DNA of 43,611 nucleotides from an archaeon (GTDB lineage: Archaea; Thermoproteota; Nitrososphaeria; Nitrososphaerales; Gagatemarchaeaceae), in assembly GCA_021848045.1 (NCBI GenBank), contig JAJZNC010000023.1, forward strand, positions 45,984 to 89,594. The letters are read 5' to 3'. The position numbers were made by a program, and so were the translations under genes. This document shows positions 30,477 through 37,486 of the stretch, piece by piece. Within the stretch, counting starts at the first letter, position 1, and every line of letters starts with the position of its first letter. The notes under the pieces are model-generated. The model did not search any database, was not told where the DNA came from, and saw nothing but the letters and a program-made list of their open reading frames with translations.

Positions 30477-31348
30477 CGTGACCTTCCCCGTCGTGGCGTC
30501 GAGGACGCCCTGAGAGGAGGGGAGCCGCCCCCGACGAACTCCTCGACCAGGTCGACGAACTCTGCGGGCTTGTCGAGGTGGACGCAGTGGCCGGCGCCGT
30601 CGACCTCGGCGAGGGAGCTGCCGGGTATCCGCGCCCACATATCCATCCCGACCTCGGCGTACTTGCGGTCCGCGCTCCCGACCACGACCAGCACGCGCGT
30701 GGCGATCCCCCCGAGCTCGTCCCAGAGGGGGGCCATCTCTCCCGTCCCCGCGGCGCGCAGGCTCATCGCCAGTCCCCTCGCTGTGTTGGAGAGGCGGTCG
30801 CGCCTGATCGCATCGAAGGCCTCTGGAGGGAGGAGCCGCTGGTGGGCGAAGAGAGGCGTGTCCTGCCAGTAGTCCACGAACCACTCCAGGCCCCTGAGCT
30901 CGATATCGTGGGCGAGTGCGCGGTCTGCCCTCCGCCTCTCCTCCCTCTCCTCTGGCAGTCGGAGCCCCGGAGATGCGCCCTCCAGCACGAGGCACGAGAG
31001 GCGCCCAGGGTGCCTGGCCGCGAGGTCGAGCGCCACCCTCCCGCCCAGGGAGTATCCGACGAGCGCGACCCTCCGTCCGCGACAGACCGCGTCCATGAGC
31101 CTGAGGACGGCGTCGGCGGTCGCTCTGACGCTCATGGAAGCCGAGGAGCGCTGTGTCGCTGACCTTCCGTGACCCGGGAGGTCCGGCATTATGAGGAAGC
31201 AGGTCTTGCCGAGGCGGTCGGCCAACGCGTCCCAGGTCCGGTGCGTCCCGGTGAAACCGTGGAGCAGGACCATCGGGGGGCGCGACCTGCCCCCCCTCGT
31301 CTCGAACCAGACGCGCGGGGTCGCCCCGCGTCCCTTCAGGGTGGGCAA
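30473..31348 (-). CDS. menH: SHCHC synthase-like alpha/beta hydrolase
   Basis: The 291-residue protein has the alpha/beta hydrolase fold with [13 protein letters not shown] (oxyanion loop), nucleophile elbow [11 protein letters not shown] (Ser), a late GSADRKY acid region and [11 protein letters not shown] with the catalytic His. Position between menD and menB fits MenH, which eliminates pyruvate from SEPHCHC to give SHCHC. The G-F-T-G and S-L-G-G-R details are as in MenH. Start is TTG one base after the menD stop; its own stop overlaps menB (ATGA). The C-terminal 20 residues are an extra basic tail. Confidence 0.9.
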   Translation of the reverse strand: MPTLKGRGATPRVWFETRGGRSRPPMVLLHGFTGTHRTWDALADRLGKTCFLIMPDLPGHGRSATQRSSASMSVRATADAVLRLMDAVCRGRRVALVGYSLGGRVALDLAARHPGRLSCLVLEGASPGLRLPEEREERRRADRALAHDIELRGLEWFVDYWQDTPLFAHQRLLPPEAFDAIRRDRLSNTARGLAMSLRAAGTGEMAPLWDELGGIATRVLVVVGSADRKYAEVGMDMWARIPGSSLAEVDGAGHCVHLDKPAEFVDLVEEFVGGGSPPLRASSTPRRGRSR

Positions 31349-31349
31349 G

Positions 31350-33107
31350 TCAGGCCGGCGCCTCCTCGCTCCCCGGGGGAGCCGCCAGGGCCTTGAAGGC
31401 CGCCCTGTGGAGCTCGACGTTGCGCTCCCTGTCCTCGGCCATCAGCTCGATGACCCTGAGACCCTTCGCGCCCGCCGACGAACCCAGGGCGCGCTCTAGG
31501 CCGGCCCAGTCGGAGACGCGGTGGAACTTCCCGCCGTAGAGCGTGCTCACGCCGGAGAAGTCGATGTCGTGCGCCTCCCCGAAGAGCCTCTCGAAGACCT
31601 CCTTCGGGAGAGAGTGCTGCGGGAGGAAGGAGAAGATCCCACCCCCCCTGTTGTTCACGACTATCACCGTCGCGTTAAGATGGTGGAGCCTGGAGGCGAG
31701 CAGCCCGTTCGTGTCGTGGTAGAACGACACGTCCCCGAGGACGAGGAGGACGTCGCCCTCCGCAGCCGCGACCCCCATCGCGGTGGAAACCACCCCGTCT
31801 ATGCCGTTTGCACCCCTGTTTGCCACCAGCCGCACGTTCTTGCTCCCGCGGAGGAAGAAGTAGTCAAGGTCCCGGACAGGCATGCTGCTTCCGACCACGA
31901 CCGTGAGCGGGGCCGCTGGCCTCAGCATCTTCGAGAGGAGGTGGAACAGCTTCCCCTCGAACAGCTCCGCGACCGCCCCCATCATCGAGTCCATCCTCGC
32001 CTCGGCGTCGGCTGAGGCAGACTCCCAGACGCGCCGCCATCCCGGGTCGGGCCCGGGTCCTGCCCCGACCGCCCTCTGCAAGGAGCGGACGGAGTGCTCG
32101 AGGTCCCCGAAGACGAAGGCCGAGGCGGCGAAGTCAGGGTCGCGCCACCCTTCGGCGTCGTCGAGGATGACGGTGGTCGCCCCCTGGCAGAAGAGGTTCA
32201 ACTCCTTCGAGGTGGGCACCCCGCCTATCCTGAGGACGCAGTCAGGCTTGCGCGCCTGGAAGGCCTCGCTGCGGACAAGCGGCTCGTAGCACCGCACGAC
32301 CCCGCCGTTGACGGCCCCGTCTTGCCGCAGGTTGGAGAGCGCGTCCGCGAGCAGGGGCCAGCCGAGCCGCTCGGAGAGCGCCGATAGCGCACCCCGCAGC
32401 CCCACGGGGTACTCCCCCGGACCAGCCACAATCAGGCCCTTTGCGTGGGAGCCCAGCTCGGCGGCGACCCCGTTCAGGCTCGCCTCGTCTGCGAAGGCCC
32501 TCGCGCCCACGACCACGACCGCCCGCGTGCCTCCCCGTGAGTATGCGCCGGGAGAGGGCGAGTCCGGCAGGAGCGGCTCCCTGAACGAGAAATTGACGTG
32601 GACAGGGCCGCGAGGCTGGGACAGGGCGGTGTGCGATGCTCTCGCCCCCACAATCCGCGAGTAGCGGGCGAGCAGCCCCGGGTCGGCCGCCAGCGGAAGG
32701 TCCTGGAACCACTTCGCGTGCGAGCCGAAGAGGCCCACCTGGTCGATCGTCTGGGCTCCCCCGAAGTCCCTCGACTCTGGCGGCCGGTCTGCGGTGACCG
32801 CCACCAGGGGGACGCGCCCCAGCCTGGCCTCGGCCACGGCAGGCAGCAGGTTGGCGGCGGCCGTCCCTGACGTGGAGACCACGGCCACCGGCGAGCCCGA
32901 GCTCTTCGCCACCCCCAGGGCGAAGAAGGCGGCCGACCGCTCGTCGAAGAGGACCCACTGCCGCACATCCCCCGCCCGCCTCGCGAGCGCGAGCGCGATC
33001 GGCGTCGACCTGGACCCTGGGCAGATCACCGCATCCCTGCAGCCGCCGTCGATCAGGCCGTCGACGAAGGCCTGGACGTACTCCCCGAGGGCGTCCGTGC
33101 CTGTCAG
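31350..33107 (-). CDS. menD: SEPHCHC synthase, with an apparent CTG start
   Basis: The 585-residue thiamine-diphosphate enzyme adds 2-oxoglutarate-derived succinic semialdehyde to isochorismate. Motifs are ICPGSRSTPIALAL, FDERSAAFFALG (ThDP-activating Glu), STSGTAAANLLPAV, ADRPPESRD, and the ThDP-binding LGDVSFYHDTNGLL with NNRGGGIFSFLP. The N-terminus LTGTDALGEYVQAFVDGL is the expected family start. No ATG, GTG or TTG lies in frame at that point. A CTG at 33107 overlaps the menF stop as CTGA, just as ATGA and TTGA overlaps join other genes of this operon. CTG initiation coupled to menF is the simplest reading. Confidence 0.93.
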   Translation of the reverse strand: MTGTDALGEYVQAFVDGLIDGGCRDAVICPGSRSTPIALALARRAGDVRQWVLFDERSAAFFALGVAKSSGSPVAVVSTSGTAAANLLPAVAEARLGRVPLVAVTADRPPESRDFGGAQTIDQVGLFGSHAKWFQDLPLAADPGLLARYSRIVGARASHTALSQPRGPVHVNFSFREPLLPDSPSPGAYSRGGTRAVVVVGARAFADEASLNGVAAELGSHAKGLIVAGPGEYPVGLRGALSALSERLGWPLLADALSNLRQDGAVNGGVVRCYEPLVRSEAFQARKPDCVLRIGGVPTSKELNLFCQGATTVILDDAEGWRDPDFAASAFVFGDLEHSVRSLQRAVGAGPGPDPGWRRVWESASADAEARMDSMMGAVAELFEGKLFHLLSKMLRPAAPLTVVVGSSMPVRDLDYFFLRGSKNVRLVANRGANGIDGVVSTAMGVAAAEGDVLLVLGDVSFYHDTNGLLASRLHHLNATVIVVNNRGGGIFSFLPQHSLPKEVFERLFGEAHDIDFSGVSTLYGGKFHRVSDWAGLERALGSSAGAKGLRVIELMAEDRERNVELHRAAFKALAAPPGSEEAPA

Positions 33108-34576
33108 CCTCCCTCGAGGCCGAGCGCCCGCCTCATCACGGCGAGCTTCCAGCCGGTCTCTTCGAGCTCGAGCCTCGGCTCCGAGCCCTCGACCACCCCC
33201 ACCCCCGCGTAGATCGTCGCGTCCCTCCCTCTGACTATCCCAGACCTTATCCCCACGGCGAGGGAGGCCTCGCCGCCGTACGCGTCCACGACCCCCACCA
33301 CCCCCGAGAACCACCCCCTGTCGAGCTCCTCGGAACTCTGTATCCAGCGGACGGCGCCCTCCCTGGGCTCCCCCGCTATCGCCGGGTTCGGCCAGAGGGC
33401 GCGCGCGACGGCCCACGCGTCGACCCCCTTGAGGAGGGTGGCCCTCAGCGGCGTGTAGAGGTGCTGGATGGTGGCCAGCTTCTTCAGGACAGGAGACCGG
33501 GGGGCCTCGAGCGTCGAGCTCATTGGGGAGAGAGCGGCCACGGCCGCCTGGACGACCAGCCTGTGCTCCGTGCCCGACTTTCGGTCGCCCAGGAGCTGCT
33601 CTCCCAGGAGGTCGTCGGAGGCTGCGTCGTCGCTCCTCGACGAGGAGGCTGCGAGGCAGTCGACCTCGACCCGCCCGCCCTTCGCCGTGAAGAGGCTCTC
33701 CGGGGTCGCACCCAGGAAGACGGCACCCCTCCTCTTGACCGCGAAGGTCGTGGCGCCCGGGTTGAGCGAGGCGAGCCTCTCGACGACCGCGGAGGGCGGG
33801 ACGACGCCGGCGAACCTGAGGGCCACAGACCGGGAGAGCACGACCTTCTTCAGGTCGCCGCGGGAGATCGACCGTACTAGCCTCTCGGCCAGAGAGAGCC
33901 ACCGCGCCTCAGAGGGGAGGCTCCTCGACGATGCGAGGCGAGGGAGCGAGCGCGATGGCGCCCCCCTGGCGTCGAGCACCCCCAGGAGCCTCCTGTAGCG
34001 GGCGGCCAGGGCGGCCGCGTTCGAGGACGGCGCTGCGGGGACCACGAGCGCGACCCTGGCGCCGCCGCCCTGCGACGTCAGGGCGACTGCAGGGACGACC
34101 CATCGGGAGGGCGGAAAGTCCCGCCAGATCCCCGCCCGGCTCCGACCCGCGGGGGCGGGAAAGCCCCACCCACCCACGACCCTGACCGCATGCGCGTCTC
34201 CCGTGAGGTGGTAGCCGCGCAAGGACGGCACCTCGGTCTCGAGAGAGCAGGCGGCGCCCACTCCCAGGAACGTAGTCCCTCCCTGCCCGAAGAAGAACGC
34301 GTCCTCCACGGAAGAGTCGAGGACGTCGACGGAGGGCTCCCAATCGAGGGGCCTCGAACCGGCGTGGAGGACCGGGCCGCCCCTCTCCTCGGCCTTGGAG
34401 ACCGCCTCGGACGCGAGGCCGTCTGCCCATAGTCCCAGCTCCGCCCACCTCCCACGCGGCTCCTCGAGCGACTGGGGTGAGGCTCTTCGCTGGTTCGTCG
34501 TAGGGGTCCTCTCCTGGTCATTACCACTGACAAGTGGTATTAAGCGTTTTTCGGTTCTCCTAACTCTTCGGGACAT
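33104..34576 (-). CDS. menF: Isochorismate synthase
   Basis: A chorismate-binding enzyme: DLKKVVLSRSVAL, FLGATPESLF, HLYTPLRATLL, LWPNPAIAGEP, the W-F-S-G-V-V-G-V-V-D region, and GRDATIYAGVGVVEGSEP with a Mg2+-binding Glu. It isomerises chorismate, the first committed step. The in-frame ATG at 34576 is listed, but its first 19 codons (RRTEKRLIPLVSGN) are AT-rich and unlike coding DNA. They contain a TATA-like CTTAATA and the dyad at 34522-34539. Good codons begin at GAC just after an ATG at 34521 whose G is the first base of that GAC. So the natural start is probably 34521 with a one-base frame problem. The result would be about 472 residues. Confidence 0.92.
   Translation of the reverse strand: MSRRVRRTEKRLIPLVSGNDQERTPTTNQRRASPQSLEEPRGRWAELGLWADGLASEAVSKAEERGGPVLHAGSRPLDWEPSVDVLDSSVEDAFFFGQGGTTFLGVGAACSLETEVPSLRGYHLTGDAHAVRVVGGWGFPAPAGRSRAGIWRDFPPSRWVVPAVALTSQGGGARVALVVPAAPSSNAAALAARYRRLLGVLDARGAPSRSLPRLASSRSLPSEARWLSLAERLVRSISRGDLKKVVLSRSVALRFAGVVPPSAVVERLASLNPGATTFAVKRRGAVFLGATPESLFTAKGGRVEVDCLAASSSRSDDAASDDLLGEQLLGDRKSGTEHRLVVQAAVAALSPMSSTLEAPRSPVLKKLATIQHLYTPLRATLLKGVDAWAVARALWPNPAIAGEPREGAVRWIQSSEELDRGWFSGVVGVVDAYGGEASLAVGIRSGIVRGRDATIYAGVGVVEGSEPRLELEETGWKLAVMRRALGLEGG
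34522..34544. promoter_or_regulatory. menF promoter with an 18-bp dyad operator
   Basis: TACCACTGACAAGTGGTA (34522-34539) is a perfect inverted repeat with 7-bp arms and a 4-bp spacer. It directly abuts the ATG at 34521 and overlaps the minus-strand TATA-like CTTAATA (34538-34544). A dimer bound here would cover the transcription start of the whole menF-D-H-B-E-A operon, so it is a strong candidate operator. The regulator is unknown. Confidence 0.6.
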
Positions 34577-34631
34577 GGGCGCGTCTTAGAGCGGCATTAA
34601 CTGTCGGGACATCGCGCTAATCCAGTGTAGC

Positions 34632-34638
34632 CTTAATT
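34632..34638 (+). promoter_or_regulatory. TATA box of the AT-richer 107-aa gene
   Basis: CTTAATT lies 24-30 bases ahead of the ATG at 34662. Confidence 0.55.
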
Positions 34639-34661
34639 CCAAGCTGGGGCGTCCCAATTTC

Positions 34662-34985
34662 ATGGGACGCATAATAACAAACCTGCCAAAAGATGCAAGC
34701 TATACCTATCCTGATGGGTTCAAGAGGAAAGGCAAGGTGTTGAAGGCGACAGAGCCTTCCTACATCTCTTCGCCACATGGGGATTACGCCTGTCGAATCG
34801 AATTGATGTCATTTGAGGACGGCCCTGACAAATTCGTTCGCTTTGCCTATTACAGAAGACCCCCAGAAAAGAGAAGGGATGAGAATGGTTGGAATTGGGC
34901 AGCTCAATGGACTTGGAGTTTCGACGTGAAGACAACGAGGGAGCAAGTCGAAAGAGCTACGGCGATGGGTCTTCTTGACGCCTAG
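34662..34985 (+). CDS. Uncharacterised protein, 107 aa, atypical base composition
   Basis: The 107 residues look like a compact beta-rich protein: TNLPKDASYTYPDGFKRKGK, a middle ACRIELMSFEDG, YYRRPPEKRRDENGWNWAAQ and WTWSFDVKTTREQVERATAM. Four Trp lie within about 15 residues. I do not recognise the family. Codons such as ATA, ACA, AAA, TAT and TTG are frequent, while the rest of the window is G/C-ended, so the gene was probably acquired recently from a lower-GC source. It sits between the divergent menF and menC genes with its own TATA box. Nothing ties it functionally to menaquinone. Confidence 0.6.
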   Translation: MGRIITNLPKDASYTYPDGFKRKGKVLKATEPSYISSPHGDYACRIELMSFEDGPDKFVRFAYYRRPPEKRRDENGWNWAAQWTWSFDVKTTREQVERATAMGLLDA

Positions 34986-34986
34986 A

Positions 34987-35022
34987 GGCATTCTGAATCA
35001 GAGTCAGCCAAGGGTTCTGTCC
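34987..35022 (-). pseudogene. Short coding remnant, copy B (G-Q-N-P-WLTLIQNA)
   Basis: On the minus strand twelve codons read GQNPWLTLIQNA, close to GENRWLTIIQNA at 333-368. The frame continues to a TAG near 34957. It lies at the 3' edge of the AT-richer islet between menF and menC, so it may be the end of the element that brought the islet. The original gene is unknown. Confidence 0.35.
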
Positions 35023-35049
35023 CTCGACCTTAATTCCCGCCGCCCAAAC

Positions 35050-35056
35050 GTTAAAG
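35050..35056 (+). promoter_or_regulatory. TATA box of menC
   Basis: GTTAAAG lies 25-31 bases ahead of the TTG at 35081. Confidence 0.6.
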
Positions 35057-35080
35057 GCGGCGCCACGGCCTCGGAGCTCG

Positions 35081-36169
35081 TTGCACCTCCGCGTCAGGCA
35101 CGTCAAGACGCCACTCCGGTCGCCCTTCTCCAACAGCGCGGGGTCGACGGTCGCGCGGAGCGCCCTCATCCTGGAGCTGGAGCACGGAGGGGTGACGGCT
35201 CTCTCCGAGTGCGTCGCAGGGGACACCCCCTCGTTCACAGGCGAGGACAACGCGACCGCGCTCCGGGACATCAGGGGGTTCGCGGGGCACCTCAGGGACG
35301 GGCCGACGAGTCCGGACGAGTTCCTCGAGAGGACGGAACGGGTCGAGGGTCGCCAGATGGCCAAGGCGGCGGTCGAGATGGTGCTCTGGGACTACTTGGC
35401 GAAGCGGGCGGGCCGCCCGCTGGACCGGGCGCTGGGGCGCTCCAGGGGGTACGCCGAAACGGGGATCGCGATAGGCCTGGAGGACCCCTCCAGGATGGTC
35501 TCGGAGGCGAAGGAGGCCGTGGCGCGCGGCTACAAGAGGGTCAAGGTGAAGGTGGCGAGGAAGGGCGGGGTCGAGGCCCTCAGGCGCCTCCGGGAGGCCC
35601 TCCCGGAATTCCCGCTGAGCGCGGACGCGAACGGCTGCTTCTCCTTCCCGGGGGACCTGCCCGCCCTCAAGGAGATCGACAGGTTCGGGCTCGTCTACCT
35701 CGAGCAGCCCCTGGGGTTCGGCGACCTGGAAGGGCACGCCAGGCTCGCGAAGGAGGTCTCAACCCCGATCTGCCTAGACGAGACCGTCTTGACCCTGGAG
35801 GGGGCTGAGGACGCCCTCCGGATCGGGGCGGCCGAGGTGATCAACGTCAAACCAGGGAGGGTCGGCGGGCTCTCGGTCGCCATGGAGATCGCCAGGATGG
35901 CGAGAGGGCGCCGCGCGCACGCCTGGGTGGGCGGGATGCTCGAGACCGGGGTCGGCAGGGCGTCCAACGTCGCCCTGGCCTCGCAGCCGGAGTTCGACTA
36001 TCCCGGGGACACATCTCCCAACGACCGGTACTTTGAGAGGGACATCGTGAGAAACCCGTTCGAGATGCGCGCCGGGAGGCTGGCCCCTGGCGAGGGACCT
36101 GGGATCGGCGTCGTGGTAGACGCCCCGGCGCTCGAAGCCTTCACGGTCGGGACCTGGGAGCTGCTCTAG
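35081..36169 (+). CDS. menC: o-Succinylbenzoate synthase (enolase superfamily)
   Basis: The 362-residue protein has the enolase-superfamily catalytic set: Lys155/Lys157 in YKRVKVKVAR, metal ligands Asp182 (SADANG), Glu208 (VYLEQPL) and Asp233 (CLDET), and the general-base Lys257 in INVKPGRVGG. The N-terminal capping domain begins MHLRVRHVKTPLRSPFSNS. It dehydrates SHCHC to o-succinylbenzoate. Related N-acylamino-acid racemases look alike, but the men genes next door decide for MenC. Start is TTG with a TATA box at 35050-35056. It is transcribed away from the menF operon and is the only men gene here on the plus strand. Confidence 0.93.
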   Translation: MHLRVRHVKTPLRSPFSNSAGSTVARSALILELEHGGVTALSECVAGDTPSFTGEDNATALRDIRGFAGHLRDGPTSPDEFLERTERVEGRQMAKAAVEMVLWDYLAKRAGRPLDRALGRSRGYAETGIAIGLEDPSRMVSEAKEAVARGYKRVKVKVARKGGVEALRRLREALPEFPLSADANGCFSFPGDLPALKEIDRFGLVYLEQPLGFGDLEGHARLAKEVSTPICLDETVLTLEGAEDALRIGAAEVINVKPGRVGGLSVAMEIARMARGRRAHAWVGGMLETGVGRASNVALASQPEFDYPGDTSPNDRYFERDIVRNPFEMRAGRLAPGEGPGIGVVVDAPALEAFTVGTWELL

Positions 36170-36171
36170 GG

Positions 36172-37029
36172 TCAGCGCCTCTTCGCCAGGAAGCCAATCA
36201 CGGTCGAGTTGAACTCCTGAGGGTTCTCCACCTGGGGGAAGTGCCTCGACCTGCCGATCGAGGCGGCGTCTGCCTCCGGGATCGCCTTCATGGCGAGCTC
36301 GCCCACCCGCAGGAGCCAGACCGCGGTGTTGGCGCCGTTTATCACGAGGGTCCTGCGGCCCACCCTGGCGGCGGCCTCCTTGAACTGTGGCATCCTGGTC
36401 CTGAGCTCTGCTATGGTCATCGCGTTGTCCAGCATCACCTGCTGCGTCGGCGCCGGAAGCTCCGCGAACGCCCCGACCCGGTTCTGTATCCCGTCGACGA
36501 AGAGCTGCACGGCCTTCTTCGCCTGCCCCCTGTCGAGGGCGGCAAGGGACGGGCCGAGCGACCCGGCCTGGAACCGCCTCGCGGAGAGCGCGATCCCCGG
36601 GTGCCCGAGGAGGAGCGAGAACATCTGGCCGGTGCTGTCCGGGTCCTCGACGAGGAGGGTCGGGATGGCAGGCTCTACGAGGACGAGCGTCCTTACGAGG
36701 TCTGGTCGCTCCGCCGCGAGGTGCGCCGCCACGAACCCCCCGTACGAGTGCCCCACCAGGTGGACGGGCGCGACGCCAAGCTTCTCGATCAGCCCCCGCA
36801 GGTCGGCCGCGTTGGCCTCCACGGTGCTGTCTGCGAGGTCTCCGGCCCGCCTGTTCGGGTAGGCGTACCTCCTGCTGTAGGTTATAGTAGAGTAGGCCTT
36901 GGAGAACGCCTCGACCTGCGCAGACCAGGCTCGATGGTCCATCGGGACGCCGTGGGAGAGGACGACCGGGTCGCCGCTCCCGGCCCGCTCGTAGTAGAGC
37001 GAGACCCCTTCCACCTCCAGGGTCGGCAT
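36172..37029 (-). CDS. Alpha/beta hydrolase
   Basis: About 285 residues fold as an alpha/beta hydrolase: LSHGVPMDHRAW (oxyanion loop), the nucleophile elbow VHLVGHSYGGFVAAHL (Ser), an acid region near NGANTAVW and a late GRSRHFPQVENP with His. The strands and spacing match epoxide-hydrolase/haloperoxidase-like members. The substrate is unknown. The ATG at 37029 was chosen over one 21 bases upstream because the TATA box at 37053-37060 fits it and homology starts at MPTLEVEGVSLYY. It is convergent with menC, 2 bases between stops; a second menaquinone role is unlikely since menH is already present. Confidence 0.85.
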   Translation of the reverse strand: MPTLEVEGVSLYYERAGSGDPVVLSHGVPMDHRAWSAQVEAFSKAYSTITYSRRYAYPNRRAGDLADSTVEANAADLRGLIEKLGVAPVHLVGHSYGGFVAAHLAAERPDLVRTLVLVEPAIPTLLVEDPDSTGQMFSLLLGHPGIALSARRFQAGSLGPSLAALDRGQAKKAVQLFVDGIQNRVGAFAELPAPTQQVMLDNAMTIAELRTRMPQFKEAAARVGRRTLVINGANTAVWLLRVGELAMKAIPEADAASIGRSRHFPQVENPQEFNSTVIGFLAKRR

Positions 37030-37052
37030 CAGGCGAAAGCCGCCCCGCACGT

Positions 37053-37060
37053 CCTATAAG
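37053..37060 (-). promoter_or_regulatory. TATA box of the alpha/beta hydrolase gene
   Basis: Minus-strand CTTATAGG lies 24-31 bases ahead of the ATG at 37029. Confidence 0.6.
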
Positions 37061-37158
37061 TCTTGGAGGTCGCCGCCAGGCGGGCGCGCGGGGGGCCCCC
37101 GGGGAAGCGCCGAGCATCGCCGCTTCAGGGGAGAGAGCCGAGTCCGCCGGCGCAACCC

Positions 37159-37166
37159 AGATAAGG
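37159..37166 (+). promoter_or_regulatory. TATA-like box of the 98-aa membrane protein gene
   Basis: AGATAAGG lies 22-29 bases ahead of the GTG at 37188. Confidence 0.5.
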
Positions 37167-37187
37167 GCGAGGGCCGCCGCGCCAGTC

Positions 37188-37484
37188 GTGGCGGAGCTGT
37201 TCCTGATATGGTACTTCCTGACAGGCTTCTTCCTGGGGAACGGCGTCCCTCACTTCGCATTCGGGGCGGCGGGGAAGACGTTCAGGAGCCCGTTCGGCCA
37301 GAGGTCGGCCCCTAGGACCAACGTGCTCTGGGGCATCTCGAACTTCGTCGCTGCCACGGCCATCGTGGGGAGCATGATAGCCCTCGACCTCTACAGCAGC
37401 TACGCGCTGGTCGCGCTCCTCATAGGGTTCTGGCTGATGATGCTGATGTTCGGTACGGGGATCAAGCGCTTCCTGAACGACTAG
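37188..37484 (+). CDS. Small membrane protein with a GNGVPHF motif, 98 aa
   Basis: Three hydrophobic helices with a conserved-looking first loop, FFLGNGVPHFAFGAAGKTFR, followed by SPFGQRSAPRTNVLWGISNF. Small bacterial and archaeal membrane proteins with G-N-G-V-P-H-F and N-V-L-W-G are known to me without a function. The C-terminus is GTGIKRFLND. Start is GTG with a TATA-like box at 37159-37166. Its stop is 2 bases from the convergent cdc48 stop. Confidence 0.7.
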   Translation: MAELFLIWYFLTGFFLGNGVPHFAFGAAGKTFRSPFGQRSAPRTNVLWGISNFVAATAIVGSMIALDLYSSYALVALLIGFWLMMLMFGTGIKRFLND

Positions 37485-37486
37485 GG

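Noticed and set aside
30473-31348. Considered whether the men-cluster hydrolase and the alpha/beta hydrolase at 36172 are duplicates.
   Set aside because: Their nucleophile loops (GYSLGG versus GHSYGG) and overall sequences differ; only the superfamily is shared.
34568-34618. Direct repeat TCGGGACAT, about 40 bases apart, upstream of menF.
   Set aside because: Only 9 bases, no symmetry, and not aligned with promoter elements in a consistent way.
6386-35003. A 12-base match, CTCTGATTCAGA, between the dyad region (6386-6397) and the remnant at 34992-35003 (minus).
   Set aside because: Matches of 12 bases are expected by chance many times in 43 kb, and the flanks do not align.
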